Positions 57,697-64,000 of a DNA stretch of 64,000 nucleotides are shown piece after piece. Numbering within the stretch: the first letter of the stretch is position 1; each line of letters begins with the position of its first letter. This stretch comes from Cerrena zonata (taxonomy: Eukaryota > Basidiomycota > Agaricomycetes > Polyporales > Cerrenaceae), in contig JASBNA010000005.1 in NCBI GenBank assembly GCA_038087015.1, positions 2,008,552-2,072,551 on the forward strand. The letters run 5' to 3'. A program made the translations under genes and the position numbers. The notes beneath the pieces were generated by a model, which worked only from the letters and a program-made list of their open reading frames with translations, was not told the origin of the DNA and did not search any database.

Positions 57697-59086
57697 GTTC
57701 TAAACCCCTCTTCACCTACGGGGGCTAGAGACAACATAATACCAGAGTCAGAGGGTCAGTTTTGCAGCGTCGACGATGGGTAAACTCGTACACCAAGGCA
57801 GCACATCAGTCGACGGACGTACGGAAGCGCGACAGGTTCAACTCGAATGTACTTAGGTAGAAAGAAATATAAACTAGGAATGCACCATATGTAAAGTCCT
57901 CTCTGTTTTATGCTCCTTTCCCCCCGCTCCTCCGCTCCTCCTCCTGTTGGCAAGCTCCAAATCTCTGATATTTTCAATATCAACAATAGAGTTTGTACAT
58001 TATCGATTTCTTTCTCACTTCAGGACTCGCTAAACCCCATAAATACTGGGTCACTTGTACATCCTGCCGACTAATTTAGCATCGTCCAACGATTGTCTAC
58101 AGGCGTCATGAAGCCCCTGAGAATAAGGCACCAACAACGTCAAATAAAGGTGGTTGTCTTTACGCAATGGGGATAGTCCTATTTTACATCCTTCTGAAAC
58201 CACTCCAAGTTTAATTGTGACTTCGGGTAAGATCAATCTCGCTAGATCATGTAACTACCCAGGTATGAAGTGACGGAGCTCATTTTACAGCGATATTCTG
58301 TCGCTACATTACTCGAAATCGAGTTTCTTGCATCCAAGTCGCATTCGGCGGACCGACATTTATGGTTGAGTCTACCAAAGACAGATGGGGACATGTACAG
58401 CACGAAATAATGACAAGAAATGAATAGCAACAATATGGGATTGGCGAGGTTTCGCTAAAAAAGGGAAGGTTTCGACATGAGGGATGGGTCGCCATTGTCA
58501 GCATTGGCATCAGTATGTGGTGAGATGGCAGTGAAGCGGTCCTCCTTACCTTATGAAGTCCGTTCAATTCAAGTACAAATACCGGACACAGGGCACATCA
58601 TTTTCCGTATCAGTATGTTTGGGTCTCAACTTTCTACCCGAAGTTTTCTATATTAACATACCTTAACTTGTTGACCCCAACTTGGACTCACTGTGCGCCT
58701 TCTGATGTTCTCAGCGATTTATTGTTAATATATATGCCGCATGCTGGTTGCTTCTGTATCATAATCGTTACTGACACATCTGTTCCCACGCACTGGCCAC
58801 CTCACAAACTAGTATACCTAACCTTCGGCATCTCCCGTCTACCTTTTCCCTCCATTCATCTTCCCTATCTGGTAAGTTACCCATTCGTACATTCAATTCA
58901 ATACGTGAAATGGGGCAACGAATAGTAGAAATAGCAGAGAAGCATTGACCGTATGCCCTACATACTCAACTAAGGCATACCTCGAATGGTTTCTATTGAT
59001 CGAAAGCGTGGTGCCCAGACTAGTCTTAGATTATTGACCGCATTGTATTCTTTAGACTCACAGAAACATCCCCTTACCACTGGAAC
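57697..59086. other. Intergenic, no gene seen
   Basis: Small ORFs only; the end is the probable promoter of the Spt5-like gene. Confidence 0.5.
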
Positions 59087-62071
59087 ATGTCAACAAGTAG
59101 GTCCGCTTTATACCTGTATGCCACTATAACTCATCGCTCGATAGAAAAAAACGCCCGTCTTTCTCATGAGGTTGAGTCTATTGGTTAGTGTCGGTCCACA
59201 ATTACTTGTTGCGATGTTGACACCTCTTAGATTCGTCTGGCCACGAGGAATCTGCCTCACGATTAGTCACCAAACGTCCAAAACACAATGCGCAGCGTCC
59301 TAAACGTAACCCGTTCATCTCGTTGGAGGCTGCCGAAGGTTCCGAGGATGATGAAGACGATGAAGACGAAGTAATAGTTGAAGATCAGGACGTCATATCG
59401 CATGGTGAGTAGTATGCTCGTCACCGAACCCTGTAACGTTTCTAACGAATCTTAGCTGGCGAAGCTATGTCTTCCAATGCTGACGATGAGGAACCAGGTG
59501 ATATTCCATATGGCTCTCCGATGGATTATCTGTCTACCAATGCGGAGGGATTGGCGGGTCATTATGAGAAAGTGGCCGCCTCCCAACGGAGACGGGCACG
59601 GTGATGACCCTTTCGACTCCAATAAAGTACCAAAGAGCGTCGTCCAGGCAATTCTACAACCGACCACTCACGATAATGAAATATGGAAAGTACCACTTAG
59701 AACGGTAATTATCTCTAGCTAGGCATTAACTGCCTTGATAGCTGAATTGACGTGTAGGGTCATCGTACCGAAGAGGAAGAGACTGCTCTTCTAACCAAAA
59801 TGTGCCAATATCTCATAATTTGGCAGACCAGGTTCGAAAACAATCCATCTTCCAACCCTCCACCACGTATTTCGTCCATTTTCATGACTCCATCCGACCC
59901 TCGCGCGATCTTCGTAGAATGCCGAACACATGCGGACTGCGTTGGTTTCATGAGCCGGTTCCACTTTCGGTGTGATGAAATATCGCTAGTTGAGTTGACA
60001 GAGCGGTCGAAGCTCCTCTTACCCCATGCCTTTCCGACTTCTCAACCCAGTCTGCTTGAGAACATCACGAAATGCATCGACGCTCATGTGTGGGTTAGCA
60101 CACGAGGAGGTACAGACATTGCATATGTCTTAGAGAACCAAATGACGGAAGATAAGTATGAGGTGCTTAGACTTCCTGATCTACCCTCTGCTGGAACACA
60201 AGGGGGCACCAGGCGACGTTTGTTGTCGTTCGAGGATGTCAAATTACTTCTAGAGACCCGACGCCAGAAAGTAGCAGACCTTCCTGGGAATCTCTTTGTC
60301 CTTTTGAATAAGACGACAAAGAGGAGACGAGAGTTTCTAGGCGGATTGGAAAAGGTGGAAGTTCCGAAGAAATTCGCCAGGATCATCGATGCCCCCGACC
60401 CCCAAGACCTGCTCCCGTTCGTCCAAGCTCGAGAAACTTCCGCCCGATTTTTTGATTGGGTACACGAGACAGAGTCAAGGGTCAAGGACGGAGACTCCTC
60501 CCCATTTGCGTCCCTTAAAGGGACCTTCTTCAAGTCGCAGGAATTCGAATGGCTAACTGCGGATGTTTTACTTCAGTATGCGGATCGTTTTGCGTCTGCT
60601 ACGCTCGATGTTGGTGATAGAGTGGAGATCCGAGAGTCTGCTCCTACTGAACTACGAGGTTCAAGAGGTGGCTGTATTGTCGACGCACAAAATGATACTG
60701 TACAGGTCAAGTTAGAGGATGATTGGTTGTCATAGTTCAGCGATGTCATGCCCGTAAAACATTCTGTTCAGGCGATCCTGTATCAGTTATCAACGGGCCT
60801 CACAAAGGACTTTGTGGACTGGTTCTTGCAGTCGAGGATCCGATCGTTCATGTGATTTGCGGCACGATGCAAGAGTTAACATCCCATAACTATCAGTCTT
60901 CAAACGCAGTAAGTTTACCAATATTCCTATCTCCCACGTACTGATAGACATTCCAGTGTTCAATACCTATTTACTCTCTTCGCCTCATAAGGTCGACTAA
61001 TATCACGATGACTGTTCCATTTAAACGCGTCGAACAGACGGCCATTCGACCCTTCGAGGTAGGTCATAAGGTCATAATTGATAAAAACAGATATGGGAAG
61101 GAGATGCCAGGCGAGGTGGTAGAAGTACAGGGACAATTCTATGTGGTACAGACTGCTCATGGTTCCATGGTAGTTGAGTTCTCCGACCTCCATCCAGAAC
61201 AGCGATTAGAACCTCGATCGCGTCGACACTGGCTTGTAGGCAAGAACGTTCTCGTAATTTACGAACACACATGGAAAGGGCATAGAGGGACGGTACGAGA
61301 CGTCAATATACCCAACGAACAAGCTATAGTTCAGCTTTCCGCGCAAACAATCAACTTCTCAAATGCCAATCAAGTCATCCCTTTCCAGTGCTTGGCACTT
61401 GATCTCTCAACAACATTGTAGGTATATGTATTATGCCAACTCATACAAATGCTGATCTCTAAGTAGACTACCTCGCCTTGCACCAGTCGTACCTACTCCT
61501 TGTATACCCGAGGTGATGCTAACTTCTGGATCAAATCGCTACGACGCGGTTGTGCGTACACCACCCCCTGAGTTTGGTGAAAATTCTATTCGCCCTAATC
61601 TTGGAGACATAGAAAGAGACTTAGCAGGAGGTACGCAGCCAATAATAACCCTGCTTCCATATCCTGAAAAATACTACAGGGGCTTCCTGGCTACTAACCC
61701 AGCGAGCTAGACAGTATCTCCCAATGGGTACATTTCGTTTGCGAGTCCGTGCTAGCAAATCCATACAACAAGTATGGTCTGTGTCCAAACAAGGCAGTCC
61801 CTCGTCATCTGGAGAGGTCCTTATTGAACTATGTGGTAAAAAGAAAGGCACTCAATGGGCCAAGACAACCTCCATCGACATCAATCCAATCGCTAAAAGT
61901 GATATTGGTCAGACTGTATTTGTCTTGTACCAAGCTCATCCGCGATACGATATCGGTATTTTAAAGTCTATGACAGATTCCAAGCAGTGTTCAGTGAAGT
62001 TCCCAGGGGAAAATGGGCTAGTTGAGGACATAAGTTCCCGTTTTCTTGTTGTTTACAAACTTAATAGATGA
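59087..62071 (+). pseudogene. Spt5-like KOW-domain protein, frame broken in places
   Basis: Starts MST at 59087 with small exons giving an acidic N-terminus (EGSEDDEDDEDE), as in Spt5. After GLAGHYE at about 59565 the frame must shift by one to continue with DPFDSNKVPKSVVQAILQP and IWKVPLR. An NGN-like region follows (CQYLIIWQTRFEN, IFVECRTHADCVGFM, LVELTERSKLL), then FQSQEFEWLTAD-type sequence and a KOW motif GDRVEIRESAPTELRG. A stop at 60733 is bypassed only by another one-base shift into CSGDPVSVINGPHKGLCGLV (second KOW). More KOW-like units lie in 61008-61421 and 61724-62071. It is smaller than true Spt5 and lacks its C-terminal repeats, so it is a diverged paralogue, probably dead or with sequence errors. 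Confidence 0.68.
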
Positions 62072-62214
62072 GGCTTTGGAATCCTCACTACGAGCTTTAT
62101 GGCGTGCCAACAATGTTCTCCGATTTTAGTAGTACTTTCATAATATATCCCCGATTGCATGTATATATCATGACTTTGTAAAAATCACACCTATCTTCCG
62201 TGATTATGCGAGAT

Positions 62215-62660
62215 ATATATGATCTCTCTCTCTCTTGCGCGCGTAAGGTGTACCGTTTGTACATTTATTATCCCGCACATATTTGAGGTATTTTGCGCAT
62301 ATTTCAGGGTTTTGTCCATGTTTGCGCATATATTTCCTAAGCTGATTTGGTGTACAGCCCACCCACAATATCATGGTACGTATGGTGTACCAACTGTACA
62401 AAAATATCCGCACATAAATATGATGGTTTTTGGCGTTTTGCGCATATATTTTGGATAAACACGCAACATGCATGCATATACGTTGAGACACATATATAAT
62501 TGAATATACATCAAATATATACAGAATTGCGCGTAGAATTTCAAATGTGCATCGTTTGCGAATAGACTCGGGACCAACAAAATGCTCAGTGCGAAATTAA
62601 CAGGATAATATACATATGTTGAGTACGAAAACTTGAATCGAAAGGTTTTGCGCAAGTATC
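62215..62660. repeat. AT-rich imperfect tandem repeat with TTTTGCGCATAT motif
   Basis: Two related segments about 135 bp apart (from GGTGTACCGTTTGTACA at 62248 and GGTGTACCAACTGTACA at 62383) each run into a CCGCACATA-like block and TTTTGCGCATAT. Further partial copies of the GCGCATAT motif lie at about 62321, 62525 and 62645. No coding potential. Confidence 0.6.
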
Positions 62661-63354
62661 AATGGGATATTGCATACACAGTATATTCGCAAGTGTTACA
62701 CATTCATTTATTTAGAATACTCAAACTTATGTATCTAAAATACACGGAGAATCCAGAAAACCTTGAATGAGCGAAGTATTTGTAGCACTAAATAGAGGAT
62801 CGACTAGAAACACGCAAGTGTTCTGAGTAATAACATTGCAGCAGAAAACGGATACCAATGAAAGAAATGAGAGATGGGAGGGCATGAAAGCGGAGGTGAC
62901 AGCGTAGATCTCCCTCGTTTGAATGGGTTCAAGACAACCAGTATCCCGCGTAAACAACACTGCAGTGCTCTGCTCAACCATCGAACATCTCGAGTAGAGA
63001 TGGGGAGTATCTATCATGGTAATGGTGATCGACAACCGTTCTGATCACTGATCGTTACTTGCATGTATAGAAACACAGATAGATGGACGGGTATGTGGAA
63101 GCGAAAGAACAGGGAGTATAACCTAAGAAAGTGGCTGGGGGAGAGGAGGATTTAGACAGTAAGAAAGAGATGAGAGCGAGAGCGATATTGGCTTCACCCC
63201 ATGTCATTACGCATTGGGATGACGGCTTGAGTGCATTTGTTTGGAAATCAAGAAGAGGGGCTGAGTTGACAGTGGCTGAGCGTCGAAAGTTGATGGGAAA
63301 AAGTCCTACACCGCGTCTCCCCTTCCATCCCCCCCTCTCCATATCTCCCACATG
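62661..63354. other. Intergenic, no supported gene
   Basis: Short ORFs on both strands, none convincing. Confidence 0.45.
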
Positions 63355-64000
63355 ACACGTAACACTCTTTCCTTCCCCCCACCCAACTGGACGTACTCTT
63401 CCACTTTCCCTTCTTCTCCCGTGTTCTCCAATAGTTTTTTTTCTTCGCCATCTCAGCTCTTTTCAGTTAGCAATCTTTCCCCTTTCCGTCGCCGCACCAC
63501 TACCGTCCCTACTTTCTTACACTGACCCGCGCTCGCTCTCACACACCCGCTCTACACACACACAATCACCTCAATCCGTCACTGCCCGTCGTCATCGCCG
63601 CTCTCATATGTTACTCTCACACCTCGCGCACCCATCACTCATCTGTCTCAACTCCGCACCACGACCAGACACCACCCCTTCTTACTGCAATCTTCTTCTC
63701 GCACCCTGTCACAACCCCACATCTGCATAGAACACCTCCCCTAAATTACTTTTCACTCATCTTAAATCTCTTAACTTACCCCCTCTTAATATACTCCTAG
63801 AACGCCAACGCATCACACCCTCCCCACCCCTTTTCCCTTCCCCCCGTCTCCTCACCGGGACAGAATCCGCACAACCCCACTTCCTAACCTCGCTTTAGGG
63901 TCCCAGCGTTCGCTTCTCTTTTTCTTACTCCCCTCGCCTTATGTTTACGCACCCCAGCAGTTTTCGAACCCCCACCGCGCTGGTAATGTCTTACATAGCT
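63355..64000 (+). promoter_or_regulatory. Pyrimidine-rich stretch, likely promoter/5' leader of a gene beyond the window
   Basis: The plus strand is strongly C/T-biased (CCTTCCCCCC, CTCTTCCACTTTCCC, CACACACACAATCACC), the style of fungal core promoters and leaders. It ends with an ATG at 63987 (MSYIA) that could open a coding region, but too little is visible to be sure. Confidence 0.45.

Noticed and set aside
63987..64000. Start of a named gene at the window end.
   Set aside because: Only five codons are visible, which is too few to support a call.

Overview
The window is nuclear DNA of a filamentous basidiomycete, most likely an agaricomycete. The evidence is frequent GT-AG introns of about 45-60 nt, the intron-rich housekeeping genes (POL2, ASE1/PRC1, DPM1, GNA1), and a multi-exon protein of the DUF6589 type, a family I know mainly from Agaricomycetes. 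No rRNA, tRNA, CRISPR or prokaryotic feature was seen.

Layout. 1-11.7 kb is conserved gene space: the 3' part of the DNA polymerase epsilon catalytic subunit (+), a small secreted cysteine-rich protein (+), a microtubule-bundling Ase1/PRC1/MAP65 protein (-) and dolichol-phosphate mannose synthase (-). 11.9-32.3 kb is a 20.3-kb composite insertion flanked by a 9-bp target duplication (TTACCGACA). It consists of two copies of one DNA element in inverted orientation. Each copy carries a RecQ-like helicase gene and a DUF6589 gene, divergently transcribed from an 89-bp gap. The right copy is split by a young Ty3/gypsy chromovirus (6.85 kb, 602-bp LTRs, TSD ATAAC). 32.5-33.2 kb is GNA1 (-), followed by a dead dehydrogenase. 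34.5-41.6 kb is a cluster of five short genes of two related, unrecognised types in head-to-head pairs whose divergent 5' regions are inverted repeats. 43.5-50.5 kb holds a secreted S1/P1 nuclease (-), an HNH protein (+) and a long LRR protein resembling PPP1R37 (+). 50.5-59 kb is gene-poor with degenerate ORFs. 59-62 kb is a Spt5-like KOW-domain paralogue with broken frames. 62-64 kb has AT-rich tandem repeats and then a pyrimidine-rich stretch that looks like the promoter/5' leader of a gene leaving the window.

The most interesting object is the helicase + DUF6589 element. Its ends (TAGACTCGT... and TAGGCTCGT...) are inverted repeats that each carry a long hairpin. The two hairpin stems differ in sequence but both stay self-complementary. 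The junctions fit a precise history: copy 1 inserted between DPM1 and GNA1 with a 9-bp TSD; copy 2 then inserted in reverse into copy 1's right terminus with a second 9-bp TSD (GCGCTAAAT); the 105-bp centre between the new 6.6-kb arms then flipped; finally the LTR element landed in copy 2. The arms show the same length and identical encoded proteins, so the events are recent or the arms are being homogenised. Both DUF6589 copies share an in-frame TGA.

Readings rest on eye translation, splice-site inspection and remembered family motifs; no database search was possible.
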